From assembly GCF_000702825.1 (NCBI RefSeq), contig NZ_JNKF01000014.1:62001-126000 (forward strand): 64,000 bases of DNA, given 5' to 3'. Positions within the stretch are counted from its first letter, which is position 1; every line of letters starts with the position of its first letter. This document shows, piece after piece, positions 52,977 through 61,165 of the stretch. A program made the position numbers and the translations under genes. The notes under the pieces were generated by a model. It was not told the DNA's origin and searched no databases. It worked only from the letters and a program-made list of their open reading frames with translations. This stretch comes from Prevotella sp. P6B1. GTDB lineage: Bacteria; Bacteroidota; Bacteroidia; Bacteroidales; Bacteroidaceae.

Positions 52977-53657
52977 TTACTTAGAGGCCTCAGCGTTAGC
53001 CTCGTTGATCATCTGCTCCGAAGCATACATATAAACCTCTACACGGCGGTTCTGCTTGCGGCCCTCTTCTGTTGAGTTGTCAGCTACAGGATTGGTAGAA
53101 CCCTGACCGTCAACTGTCTTGATCTGTGAAGCAGATACACCCAGCGACTTCAGATACTTAGAAACGCTCTGAGCACGATTCTTTGACAGAGGATTGTTAA
53201 CAGCATCCGAGCCAGTGCTATCAGTATGTCCGAAGATAGCGATATCGCACTCGTTGTTGTTCTTCAGCACCTGAGCGAACTGCTGCAGTGAGCTCTTTGA
53301 AGCGGCATTCAGGTCAGCCTTGTTAACTGCGAACAGGATACCAGAGTCGAAAGTTACCTTCACAGCAGTCAGACCATTAGCGTCGGTGATAGTCTCAACC
53401 TGAGCGTTCTGCACAGCCTGAGCCTCCTTCTTAGCCTTATCCATCTTCTTACCGATAATGGCACCAGTACCAGCACCTACAGCACCACCGATGGCAGCAC
53501 CTACAGCGGTATTACCAGCAATTTTACCAATGATAGCACCCAGAGCAGCACCACCACCAGCACCAATCATTGTACCTTTAGCTGTGTTACTCATGTTACA
53601 TCCAGCCAGCACCAGCGTTGCGCTCAGTGCAACAGCAATTGTTTTAATACTTTTCAT
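52977..53657 (-). CDS. OmpA-family lipoprotein with glycine zipper
   Basis: 226 residues. Lipobox LAGC at about 17-20. Residues 27-72 are a glycine zipper (MIGAGGGAALGAIIGKIAG repeated), which can insert in membrane or multimerise. The C-terminal OmpA domain has FGHTDSTGSDAVNNPLSKNRA and NRRVEVYM and should bind peptidoglycan. Close to E. coli YiaD in plan. First gene before mtgA. Confidence 0.93.
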   Translation of the reverse strand: MKSIKTIAVALSATLVLAGCNMSNTAKGTMIGAGGGAALGAIIGKIAGNTAVGAAIGGAVGAGTGAIIGKKMDKAKKEAQAVQNAQVETITDANGLTAVKVTFDSGILFAVNKADLNAASKSSLQQFAQVLKNNNECDIAIFGHTDSTGSDAVNNPLSKNRAQSVSKYLKSLGVSASQIKTVDGQGSTNPVADNSTEEGRKQNRRVEVYMYASEQMINEANAEASK

Positions 53658-53701
53658 ACTTCAATCATTTATTAAGAGTTAAAAACGTTGATTTCTGCCT
53701 G

Positions 53702-53709
53702 CAAAGATA
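53702..53709 (-). promoter_or_regulatory. -7 element of the ompA-mtgA unit
   Basis: TAtcTTTGCAGG on the minus strand; a TTTG lies 22 bases upstream. About 45 bases before the start codon. Confidence 0.62.
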
Positions 53710-53820
53710 GTACATTTTTTCTAAGCATGTACAAATCTATCGGTATTTTTTAAAAAATAATAAGCATTCCAGCTTGCATTTTTCAGAAGAAAGCCTTAAT
53801 TTCATACCCGAAAACTATAA

Positions 53821-53888
53821 ATATTGAGTCTACGAGCGAGTGAGGAGAGGCCGTTCTTACGTCTGAATCAACCTCAGATTCTCAATAT
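53821..53888. repeat. Inverted repeat downstream of the R-M operon
   Basis: ATATTGAG (53821-53828) and CTCAATAT (53881-53888) with adjacent TCT/AGA enclose about 50 bases. The 53710-53960 interval holds no gene. It may mark the end of the accessory segment. Confidence 0.5.
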
Positions 53889-53960
53889 GTACGCGCGAAG
53901 GGTTATTCCCATCCCATATGAGAAACCAACAGTGAAGTGCGGAGAGATTATCTATTCGAA

Positions 53961-54839
53961 TCACAAGAAAGGCAGGCGTTCTATCACATCTTCGTGACAT
54001 GTAAAACAATCGGTTTGCGTGTCCTCTGCCTTCATGATATCCGGAATCTTATGCTTATACGTCGCGAATGTATTCAAGTTCTCAATCTCTTCGCGGCGCG
54101 CCTTGCTGATAGCAGCATATTCTTCTTCACGCTCAATACCAAGAAAACGACGTCCCAGGAGATTAGCTGCAATACCAGTTGTGCTACTGCCCGCAAAGGG
54201 GTCGAGAATCCAATCGCCAGGCTTTGTTGAAGCCATAATAATACGGCTCAACAAGCCCAGTGGTTTCTGAGTAGGATGCTTGGTACACGATTTCTCCCAA
54301 GGCGCGATAGCAGGCAGGCGCCACACATCAGTCATTTGTTTCTCGTCGTTGATGTGTTTCATCAGCTCATAATTATAATAATGCGCCACCTTCTCCTTTT
54401 TGCGAGCCCAGATTACAAACTCTGTAGAGTAAGTAAAGTACCGGCACGAAATATTGGGTGGCGGATTCGTCTTAGCCCACGTTATTACATTAAGAATCTT
54501 ATACCCCAGCTTCGTTAGACAATTTGCCACAGAGAAAATGTTGTGATAAGTTCCTGAAATCCAGATCGTACCGTCATCCTTTAGTTTCTCTCTGCACAAG
54601 GACAACCATTTCAAATTAAACTCATTAATCTCCTCAGGTGACATACTTTTATCCCAATCGCCCTTATCTACACAAACCACCTTACCACTCTGCACACTGA
54701 TGCCACCACTCGAGAGGAAGTAAGGTGGATCGGCAAATATCATGTCGAACTTGAATTTGAACTGCGGCAACAGCTCAAACGTATCACCACATATCAAGTT
54801 AAAGTCGTGGTTGGGAGATTTGTAATAAGGGACAATCAT
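53961..54839 (-). CDS. dpnA: DpnA-like N6-adenine DNA methyltransferase
   Basis: 292 residues, beta-class. The catalytic DPPY is at 37-40 followed by FLSSGG and SGKVVCVDKGDWD, and the SAM motif DPFAGSSTTG lies C-terminal (213-222). ISCRYFTYSTEFVIWARK and KHPTQKP are those of DpnA and related second methyltransferases of DpnII systems, which can methylate GATC on single-stranded DNA. Third gene of the R-M operon, overlapping the nuclease gene by four bases. Confidence 0.92.
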   Translation of the reverse strand: MIVPYYKSPNHDFNLICGDTFELLPQFKFKFDMIFADPPYFLSSGGISVQSGKVVCVDKGDWDKSMSPEEINEFNLKWLSLCREKLKDDGTIWISGTYHNIFSVANCLTKLGYKILNVITWAKTNPPPNISCRYFTYSTEFVIWARKKEKVAHYYNYELMKHINDEKQMTDVWRLPAIAPWEKSCTKHPTQKPLGLLSRIIMASTKPGDWILDPFAGSSTTGIAANLLGRRFLGIEREEEYAAISKARREEIENLNTFATYKHKIPDIMKAEDTQTDCFTCHEDVIERLPFL

Positions 54840-55657
54840 TTCTTCAGGTCTTCAATGAACGAACTGATATTTGTGAGGTTATAGACACTTGGAATTGTAT
54901 TGTAAGCCTCTTCGAGTTTGTTACGAGCCGACTTCCAACCTATACCATCCGTAATCCAAACAAATTCGAAGCCTTTGACTGAGTTAACCTTTGGCGCAAG
55001 TTCGGTATAAGAACGTGCAACCTCGTTTAGTTTTGAACCACTCGAACTGTAGAAATTAACTTCTATGAGATATTTCTTGTTCGAAGTCTCAATGTAAAAA
55101 TCAAAACGTTTCTCATCGGCACCTAATACAGAGAGTTCTGGAAATTCCGAGGAATATACTTCCTGACGAAAATCAATATCTTCATCATTCAACAATTTAG
55201 CTACAGTATTCTCCATAATATGCCCGCTTCGGTTTTTTCGAGCATTTGTATCAAGCCCAGTCTCAATACCAAACACATAATCGACCAAATCCTTAACGCG
55301 TTGAGAACGGAAAACTTCTGCAAGCCCTGTATCTTCGAGGAATTCTACAACCTTCTTACTCGATTCAAAGTAACTCTTAAGCAAAACCACGTTTCCATCA
55401 CTGTTTACTACAGGTTTGGCGCCTTCGTCTCTTACCGCAATCAAAATACTTAGAACTTCGAAAACTTCAGGATCACGTTTCCATAGTTCGTCAACACATT
55501 TAGATAAATCATCCTTGCCTATCAGATAATTTAATGTATTCAAACTAATCTCGATTTCTGCTACGTTTTCTGATATCTTTTCGAAATCACAGAAAAAATC
55601 CAAAGTCTGGTTGGTCTCTTTAAGTTGAGACATAAACAAATTAAAATCCTTATTCAT
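54836..55657 (-). CDS. DpnII/MboI-type restriction endonuclease (GATC)
   Basis: 273 residues. The PD-(D/E)xK-like core is KRFDFYIETSNKKYLIEVNFY with Asp186, Glu199 and Asn201 in place of the usual Lys, followed by SSGSKLNEVARSY. This E-V-N form is characteristic of DpnII. Upstream, SGHIMENTVAKLL is also typical. It should cut unmethylated GATC. Codon use looks more AT-rich than the flanking core genes. Located between the two methyltransferase genes with overlaps of 8 and 4 bases. Confidence 0.92.
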   Translation of the reverse strand: MNKDFNLFMSQLKETNQTLDFFCDFEKISENVAEIEISLNTLNYLIGKDDLSKCVDELWKRDPEVFEVLSILIAVRDEGAKPVVNSDGNVVLLKSYFESSKKVVEFLEDTGLAEVFRSQRVKDLVDYVFGIETGLDTNARKNRSGHIMENTVAKLLNDEDIDFRQEVYSSEFPELSVLGADEKRFDFYIETSNKKYLIEVNFYSSSGSKLNEVARSYTELAPKVNSVKGFEFVWITDGIGWKSARNKLEEAYNTIPSVYNLTNISSFIEDLKK

Positions 55658-56552
55658 AGTTCTTGATTAATAATTCGGTTAGTTTACCACGTTTATTAGG
55701 GTTTGCATTGATAGCGCGAGAGGCATATACGCGATGGATATTGAAATTAGCATAAATATCCTCGAAGAAAGTATCCTCTGGGGTCTTAGCAGAGCAATCA
55801 GAATTGCTGAGCATCCACATAACGTTGGGCTGCTCGTTCAGGCGTGCACAGTAATCACGCAACCGAATCTGCTCAACGTCGTTGAAGTCTTCTTTAGCAT
55901 ACGAATTAAAGCTTGATGTTGCATTCAGGGGACGGTAAGGCGGGTCGAAATAGAAGAAGTTCACCCCCTCGCCCATTTCATCTGCCGTGCTTTCATAATC
56001 ACCATTTAGTATGGTTACATTTGCCCGGTTCAGCATCTCACTATCAGCCATTATCGTATCGGCATTACAGATGGTAGGATGTAGATTACGGCCAAATGGC
56101 ACATTGAACTTGCCTTTGCTGTTGACACGATACAAGCCATTGAAACAGGTTCGATTCAGGAATATCAGGTACTTTGTACGATCAATGTTATCGAGCTCTG
56201 TCTCATTAAAGATGTTCCTCACGTTTAGAAAGTATTCCTTCTTTGCCTCTTCATCAGGCCGCGAGAAATAGTCTTGTTCCAAAGCCGAAAGCCGACGTAT
56301 CAGTTCATCAGGCTGCTGCTTAATAACACGATAGGCAGTTACCAAATGTGGATTGATATCATTGATTACCGCATGAGTGATATTTGAGTACTTATGCAAC
56401 ATATGGAAAAGCATTGCTCCTCCACCAACAAATGGCTCTATGTACGTGAACTCCTGCCTCTGCAATTCGATAGGCAGATGTTCATCGAGTTGTGATAAAA
56501 GTTGTCCTTTGCCTCCAGCCCATTTCAAAAAGGGCTTAGCTTCTTTACTCAT
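55650..56552 (-). CDS. dpnM: Dam/DpnM-type N6-adenine methyltransferase (GATC)
   Basis: 300 residues, alpha-class (D12). The SAM motifs KPFLKWAGGKGQLL (6-19) and EPFVGGGAMLFH, the conserved CFNGLYRVNSKGKFNVPFG and catalytic DPPY (203-206) are all seen. It methylates adenine in double-stranded GATC and protects the host. First gene of the operon, preceded by a 265-base leader with a large palindrome. Confidence 0.94.
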   Translation of the reverse strand: MSKEAKPFLKWAGGKGQLLSQLDEHLPIELQRQEFTYIEPFVGGGAMLFHMLHKYSNITHAVINDINPHLVTAYRVIKQQPDELIRRLSALEQDYFSRPDEEAKKEYFLNVRNIFNETELDNIDRTKYLIFLNRTCFNGLYRVNSKGKFNVPFGRNLHPTICNADTIMADSEMLNRANVTILNGDYESTADEMGEGVNFFYFDPPYRPLNATSSFNSYAKEDFNDVEQIRLRDYCARLNEQPNVMWMLSNSDCSAKTPEDTFFEDIYANFNIHRVYASRAINANPNKRGKLTELLIKNYE

Positions 56553-56623
56553 CGTCTTTTTGTCGTTTTAAAGTGGACAAAAAGAAAGCGCACCTCCTCC
56601 GTTTTCCAACTCCAGACAAAGGC

Positions 56624-56733
56624 AGTCCACCACAGAAGCCCATACAGAGAGAAGGAAAGGAAGGGGGTACGCCTATACAATGATAGGCGTATCCGCATTC
56701 CCCGAGACTCTCTGTATAAATGTTTGGTGGACT
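56624..56733. repeat. 110-base nested palindrome in the R-M leader
   Basis: Four paired arms from outside in: AGTCCACCA (56624-56632) with TGGTGGACT (56725-56733); ATACAGAGAG (56642-56651) with CTCTCTGTAT (56708-56717); GGGG with CCCC; TACGCCTAT (56668-56676) with ATAGGCGTA (56683-56691). It could fold as a long hairpin in the dpnM leader or be a mobile palindromic element. Confidence 0.8.
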
Positions 56734-56821
56734 TTTATGTCTGAGGTCTCTTCGAATTTAGATACTGCTATCTAATTTCCCACAATGTAAAATGCGCTAA
56801 TGATGAGTATCAAAAGCGGTG

Positions 56822-56853
56822 CAAAGATAGTGATTTCTTCTGAAAACTACAAA
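56822..56853 (-). promoter_or_regulatory. Promoter of the R-M operon
   Basis: On the minus strand TTTG (CAAA 56850-56853), 20 bases, TAtcTTTG (CAAAGATA 56822-56829). It starts a leader of about 265 bases. Confidence 0.8.
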
Positions 56854-56856
56854 CAC

Positions 56857-57036
56857 TCACCCAGATTTTTCATCTTTCACGCTAAATTCCGTATAATTGT
56901 AGTCTGAATCATCCAGCACAATCCTGCATTTTCGATAATCCAGTCTCACCTTCTCAATAGCGTCCTCTTCATCAGAAGCCTCTACCTCAACGATGCGACT
57001 CAACATCTCTAACACTTCAATGCTGTACTTCTTCAT
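56857..57036 (-). CDS. DpnD/PcfM-like small protein
   Basis: 59 residues from MKKYSIEVLEMLSR; the longer frame from 57096 runs through the promoter and is rejected. The pattern KKYSIEVLEMLSRIVEVEAS, EEDAIEKVRLDYR and IVLDDSDY matches the DpnD/PcfM-like family, first noted as dpnD in the DpnI locus of pneumococcus. Role unknown; perhaps regulation or anti-restriction on transfer. Lies upstream of the R-M promoter on the same strand. Confidence 0.82.
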   Translation of the reverse strand: MKKYSIEVLEMLSRIVEVEASDEEDAIEKVRLDYRKCRIVLDDSDYNYTEFSVKDEKSG

Positions 57037-57044
57037 ACAAGATA

Positions 57045-57052
57045 CAAAAGTA
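57045..57052 (-). promoter_or_regulatory. -7 element of the dpnD-like gene, nearly leaderless
   Basis: TActTTTG on the minus strand ends nine bases before the ATG, leaving a leader of about five bases. Confidence 0.65.
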
Positions 57053-57079
57053 GCGCAAAAAAATGAGAAAATCAGTAAT

Positions 57080-57118
57080 AGATCAAAACTTAACAAAAAA
57101 GATCAAAATAGATCAAAT
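57080..57118. repeat. Three GATC-bearing direct repeats upstream of dpnD
   Basis: AGATCAAA occurs at 57080, 57100 and 57110 (GATC at 57081, 57101, 57111); a fourth GATC lies at 57165. The array starts about 28 bases upstream of the dpnD -7 box. Confidence 0.75.
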
Positions 57119-57134
57119 CAGTAAATGTTCAAAA

Positions 57135-57665
57135 TCAAGAGTAATGATTCCAGCAATCATTACTGATCATCAGAACTGTCCCCAATATTTTATCCTTTTT
57201 TACAGTGTTCTCATTATACAATGTGGTCTTTCCTGCTTCAGCCATTTTTAGCTTCACATAAGTCAAAACCTGTTCACGTTCAAAACTTGAACGCTCTCGC
57301 TGTACACCACAGAAGAACATTTTATATAGCGTTGCCTCCTCTGAGAATACCAAATTAAAATGGAGCAACCATAGGGTTGCAATATCTTCAAGATACTTAT
57401 CCTTGCCACTTATTTCGTCGAAGAGATAGTCGCCTATCCAGGTTATCTCGTCGCTCTCAGTAATACCAAAAGCCTTAAGCCTGAATCGGATTGAAGCAAC
57501 CATATTCTTACCTACGCCCAATCCAATTACAGCTTCAGGTCTATTAAAGTTGTTACCTGACACAACAAAATCATACCCTTTCTTAAGCCAAAGCGACTTA
57601 CAAGGAAATGACTCGTGACCAGAAAACGCATATTTCACGCCTTTTGCCTTATTACTTGCATTCAT
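57135..57665 (-). CDS. DUF4007-like protein, probably C-terminally truncated
   Basis: 176 residues from MNASNKAKGVKYAFSG; a Met 19 codons earlier is less likely. KYAFSGHESFPCKSLWLKKGYDFV and GVGKNMVASIRFRLKAFGI match the N-terminus of DUF4007 proteins, which are usually longer (near 300 residues) and occur in some defence clusters, including phosphorothioation loci. The frame stops after NTVKKDKILGTVL, where the family continues, so a frameshift or deletion is likely. No partner genes of a phosphorothioation system are present. Confidence 0.7.
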   Translation of the reverse strand: MNASNKAKGVKYAFSGHESFPCKSLWLKKGYDFVVSGNNFNRPEAVIGLGVGKNMVASIRFRLKAFGITESDEITWIGDYLFDEISGKDKYLEDIATLWLLHFNLVFSEEATLYKMFFCGVQRERSSFEREQVLTYVKLKMAEAGKTTLYNENTVKKDKILGTVLMISNDCWNHYS

Positions 57666-57702
57666 TGTCTTTAGTTCATAAATTATAGGGGAAATAAAAA
57701 AA

Positions 57703-57869
57703 GCGCACAGAGCACAGAGCACAGTTTATTTGCGAGAGGGGTACATGGATTAGTGAGTTCTAGTAAGTATAATAATTACTATATATATAATATATATAAT
57801 ATATATAGTAAAAGTATTACTTGCATATTTTGAGGTGCTCATGAGAAAACTGTGCTCTGTGCTCTGTGC
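57703..57869. mobile_element. MITE-like element with perfect 23-bp inverted repeats
   Basis: GCACAGAGCACAGAGCACAG (and TTT) at 57703-57725 is repeated exactly inverted at 57847-57869. Each arm is three tandem AGCACAG-type 7-mers. The 121 bases between are very AT-rich (runs of TATATAATATATA). No gene inside. Target duplication was not found. Confidence 0.55.
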
Positions 57870-58124
57870 TCAAATGAGTAGACCTGATAATTTTAACAAT
57901 CCATTAACAAATAATATTTCATTATATAACGAATTTTTCGTGCATTTGCATTATCAAGATAAAGATGGAAATGATGCTCCCGCGCGAGGAAAAAGAATTT
58001 CCCACGTGCACTAAGAAATTCTCCCACGTGTGGCCGCAAACCAACATCGAAGTTGAGACAATAAAAGAGTAAAAAAGTAAAACGGTAAAAAATTTAACAA
58101 CAACACAAAAATAAAATTAGAATT

Positions 58125-58181
58125 ATGGCACTTAAAGTTAAAGCACAGGAAAAGGTGATTTCTGAACTTGTGCAATTTTAG
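58125..58181 (+). pseudogene. HU-family gene stub
   Basis: An 18-codon frame, MALKVKAQEKVISELVQF. MALKVKA(Q/K)E is the usual opening of Bacteroidales HU-like DNA-binding proteins, but the body is missing after residue 10. A good A-rich ribosome site and leader precede it. Probably the remnant of an HU-like gene deleted by rearrangement; a genuine micropeptide is the alternative. The surrounding 57870-58203 contains two TTCCCACGTG-like repeats and nothing else recognised. Confidence 0.4.
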
Positions 58182-58203
58182 CACAGATTGACTTTTTTCC
58201 AGT

Positions 58204-59265
58204 TCACCCTCTTTTAAACATTAATTTTAATGGCTTGTTGAAGTGGCGGCGAGAATAATAGGTGACTGATGGATGCTTCAGGTCCATCACCATCGTCCAG
58301 GCTGTGCCCAGGAAGCCCTCACGCTGTGGTTGCGATACCGATGCAATCGCGCTAGTAAGCTGTTCCTGAGTCATCACACCACCGGTTTCGGAAAATCGCT
58401 CACATAGGACGTCATAACGCTTATCGCCAGGCTCCAGACCTGCATTCAGTTTCTGCTGGCACAGATAGTGATTGGTCACAGCTGGCGATTCTACCACTAC
58501 CATTTTGTTGTCAACATATTCAAGTACCACCCTTCTGCCCGTTGCATCGGCCATAGCGTAGTGGTGGGCCGAACCTATGTCGGAGTGCATATCTATACCC
58601 TCGAGCAGATGCAGTGCCTCGTCAACGTTGGCCGCATTTTTCAGCATATATGGTATGGCGGCAGTCGTGGTCAGGTCGGGCTTGTTAGTGTGCTGATGTG
58701 TTTCGACAGTGTCGCCAGCCATTAGGTCGGCTATGGCAAGTCCCTTCTCATTGATACCGTCGAGAGCCACAAACAGGCCTGTAAGCGACATATACTGATT
58801 CTTAAATCCCTCTGGTTTGAAACCCTCGCCAAAGTTGTAGAACTCCACGTTAAAGGTAGTGATTGTTTCGTAGCCCTTGTCAGGTATGCAGTGCATCACC
58901 ACACCAATGGCCGATGGAAAATCGAAGTTGCGCCCCATCAGTATGCCGCCATCAGGCGTACTTACCGTTAGTGCTGAACATCCGTATGACTGCTTTGATG
59001 TGCTGATTTCTGGCTTGTAGTGGCCCTTAGACAGGAATTCGATGGCGTATCCTGCCAACTGGTCGGCTTTTTCTATTCCGCCCTGCGCCATCAGTCCGTC
59101 AAAGCCGTCGTCGCCCGTGTACTCCATAAAATAAAGGCCGTCGTCCAGTTTCACGCACGAATTTGCACCTTTTACCAACGGACCAAACTCCATCCACACG
59201 GCAACTCCTAATAAGACAACCAATCCCAAAACGCTAAACAGCGTGATTTTTAATGCTTTCTTCAT
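58204..59265 (-). CDS. Linear amide C-N hydrolase (Ntn, choloylglycine/C45-like)
   Basis: 353 residues with an N-terminal membrane anchor (about 7-25). The probable nucleophile is the Cys in SYGCSALTVSTPDGG, near residue 96; this SxxxCS context plus GRNFDFP and YADATGR-like AMADATGRRVVLEY match N-terminal-nucleophile acylases. The family covers bile-salt hydrolases, penicillin V acylases and C45 acyltransferases. Substrate cannot be called. Single gene, divergent from proS. Confidence 0.85.
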   Translation of the reverse strand: MKKALKITLFSVLGLVVLLGVAVWMEFGPLVKGANSCVKLDDGLYFMEYTGDDGFDGLMAQGGIEKADQLAGYAIEFLSKGHYKPEISTSKQSYGCSALTVSTPDGGILMGRNFDFPSAIGVVMHCIPDKGYETITTFNVEFYNFGEGFKPEGFKNQYMSLTGLFVALDGINEKGLAIADLMAGDTVETHQHTNKPDLTTTAAIPYMLKNAANVDEALHLLEGIDMHSDIGSAHHYAMADATGRRVVLEYVDNKMVVVESPAVTNHYLCQQKLNAGLEPGDKRYDVLCERFSETGGVMTQEQLTSAIASVSQPQREGFLGTAWTMVMDLKHPSVTYYSRRHFNKPLKLMFKRG

Positions 59266-59313
59266 CAGTTTACAATTTAATTAATGTTTCTATTAATGTT
59301 ATGTTTGATGCTG

Positions 59314-59345
59314 CAAAGATAATAAAATATTCGGGCAAAAACAAG
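59314..59345 (-). promoter_or_regulatory. Promoter of the C-N hydrolase gene
   Basis: On the minus strand CTTG, 20 bases, TAtcTTTG (CAAAGATA 59314-59321). Confidence 0.7.
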
Positions 59346-59373
59346 GCTAATGGTAACTTTAATTGATTTTTAT

Positions 59374-59404
59374 TTTGTTTTTCGCTCGATTTTCAGTACC
59401 TTTG
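59374..59404 (+). promoter_or_regulatory. Promoter of proS
   Basis: TTTG 59374-59377, 19 bases, TAccTTTGCA 59397-59404, leader about 27 bases. Confidence 0.82.
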
Positions 59405-59434
59405 CAGGCAAAATAGAAATCATAGAAAACAAAT

Positions 59435-60916
59435 ATGGCAAAAGAATTAAAAGAACTTACAAAAAGAGCCGACAACTACAGTCAGTGGTTTAACGACCTG
59501 GTAGTTAAGGCCGACCTGGCAGAGCAGAGTGCTGTACGTGGCTGTATGGTCATCAAACCTTACGGTTATGCCATCTGGGAGAAGATGCAGCAGCAGCTCG
59601 ACAAGATGTTTAAGGAAACTGGTGCTCAGAACGCATACTTCCCCTTGCTCATCCCAAAGTCGTTCCTCTCGAAAGAGGCCGAGCACGTTGAGGGTTTTGC
59701 TAAGGAGTGTGCCGTAGTAACACACTACCGCCTGCGTGCCAAAGAGGACAAGAGCGGTGTTGAGGTTGACCCAACAGCTAAGCTCGAAGAGGAGCTGATT
59801 GTCCGTCCTACTTCGGAGACTATTATCTGGAATACCTATAAGAACTGGATTCACTCATGGCGCGATCTGCCCCTGATGTGCAACCAGTGGTGTAATGTGA
59901 TGCGCTGGGAGATGCGTACACGCCCCTTCCTGCGTACCAGTGAGTTCCTCTGGCAGGAGGGCCACACAGCCCACGCTACCCGCGAGGAGGCCGAGGAGGA
60001 AGCACAGAAGATGCTGAAGGTATATGCCAAGTTTGCTGAGGAGTGGATGGCTGTGCCTGTAGTACAGGGCGTGAAGAGCGAGACTGAGCGTTTTGCCGGT
60101 GCGCTGGATACTTACACCATCGAGGCTATGATGCAGGACGGAAAGGCGCTGCAGAGCGGTACCAGCCACTTCCTGGGTCAGAACTTTGCCAAGGCTTTCG
60201 AGGTTACCTATCTTAATAAGGAGAACAAGCCTGAGTATGTATGGGCCACCTCATGGGGTGTTTCTACCCGCCTGATCGGTGCGCTCATCATGACTCACTC
60301 TGACGATAACGGACTGGTTCTGCCTCCACGTCTGGCTCCTATCCAGGTAGTGATTATTCCTATCGCCACCAAGCCTGAGCAGATGGAGCAGGTGAACAAG
60401 GAGGTTACTCCTATCATCGAGGCCCTGCGCGCTAAGGGTATCACCGTGAAGTTCGACGATGCTGACAACAAGCGTCCTGGCTTCAAGTTTGCCGACTACG
60501 AGTTGAAGGGTGTTCCCGTACGTCTGGTTCTGGGTGCTCGCGACCTGGAGAACGGTACCATCGAGGTAATGCGCCGCGATACGCTGGAGAAGGAGACACG
60601 CTCTATCGAGGGTATCACAGAATACGTAGAGCAGCTGCTGGAGGATATCCAGAAGAATATCTTCGAAAAGGCCAAGGCTTATCGTGATGCTCACATCTAC
60701 GAGTGCGAAAACTACGAGGAGTTCAAGGAGAAGGTAAAGGACGGTGGATTCTTCCTGTGCCACTGGGACGGTACTGCCGAGACCGAGGCTAAGATCAAGG
60801 AAGAGACTCAGGCCACTATCCGCTGCGTGCCTTTCGGCGTAGAGCAGACACCTGGTGTGGATATGGTTACTGGCAAGCCCTCAAAAGCTCGCGTGATCAT
60901 AGCTAGAAGCTATTAA
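59435..60916 (+). CDS. proS: Prolyl-tRNA synthetase (type 3, archaeal/eukaryotic form)
   Basis: 493 residues. Class II motif 2 is [19 protein letters not shown], and [15 protein letters not shown] and [18 protein letters not shown] (motif 3) follow. The editing INS domain of the bacterial type is absent, and the C-terminal zinc-type domain of the short form ends ARVIIARSY. This form is normal in Bacteroidetes. A TTGAACA tandem repeat follows the stop, then a strong terminator. Confidence 0.96.
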   Translation: MAKELKELTKRADNYSQWFNDLVVKADLAEQSAVRGCMVIKPYGYAIWEKMQQQLDKMFKETGAQNAYFPLLIPKSFLSKEAEHVEGFAKECAVVTHYRLRAKEDKSGVEVDPTAKLEEELIVRPTSETIIWNTYKNWIHSWRDLPLMCNQWCNVMRWEMRTRPFLRTSEFLWQEGHTAHATREEAEEEAQKMLKVYAKFAEEWMAVPVVQGVKSETERFAGALDTYTIEAMMQDGKALQSGTSHFLGQNFAKAFEVTYLNKENKPEYVWATSWGVSTRLIGALIMTHSDDNGLVLPPRLAPIQVVIIPIATKPEQMEQVNKEVTPIIEALRAKGITVKFDDADNKRPGFKFADYELKGVPVRLVLGARDLENGTIEVMRRDTLEKETRSIEGITEYVEQLLEDIQKNIFEKAKAYRDAHIYECENYEEFKEKVKDGGFFLCHWDGTAETEAKIKEETQATIRCVPFGVEQTPGVDMVTGKPSKARVIIARSY

Positions 60917-60952
60917 CATTGAACATTGAACTTTGGTCAATGATAGAAAGTA

Positions 60953-60984
60953 AAAGAGGAACCTTCTCAGGTTCCTCTTTTTTT
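60953..60984. terminator. Bidirectional terminator, proS / minus-strand transcript
   Basis: AGAGGAACCT (60955-60964), loop TCTC, AGGTTCCTCT (60969-60978), flanked by A-run and T-run. Confidence 0.92.
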
Positions 60985-61105
60985 AACCATAAACTAATAT
61001 TCATAAAAAAAATCAAACATTACTTTATGGAGGCCGAAATATCACTTACCTCACGATAAACGATCTTCTAATTAACCTTAATAATCTAATACCATGAAAA
61101 ACACT
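60960..61105 (-). ncRNA. Candidate minus-strand small RNA
   Basis: A TAccTTTGCA box (CAAAGGTA at 61109-61116) faces left into a gene-free stretch that ends at the terminator at 60953-60984, giving about 145 bases. The only short frame encodes MVLDY. No -33 TTTG is clear. Not a recognised RNA family. Confidence 0.45.
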
Positions 61106-61165
61106 CTGCAAAGGTAGTTTTTTTCTTTTAGAATGCCATTAATTAGAAGTCGGAATCTGAAGATT

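Noticed and set aside
53961..57665. Phosphorothioation (Dnd/Ssp) system
   Set aside because: Only a shortened DUF4007-like gene is present; none of the cysteine desulfurase, PAPS-reductase-like or ATPase genes are in the window.
57703..57869. CRISPR-like array
   Set aside because: The 7-mers are directly adjacent without spacers and the two arms are inverted, not direct repeats; no cas genes are present.
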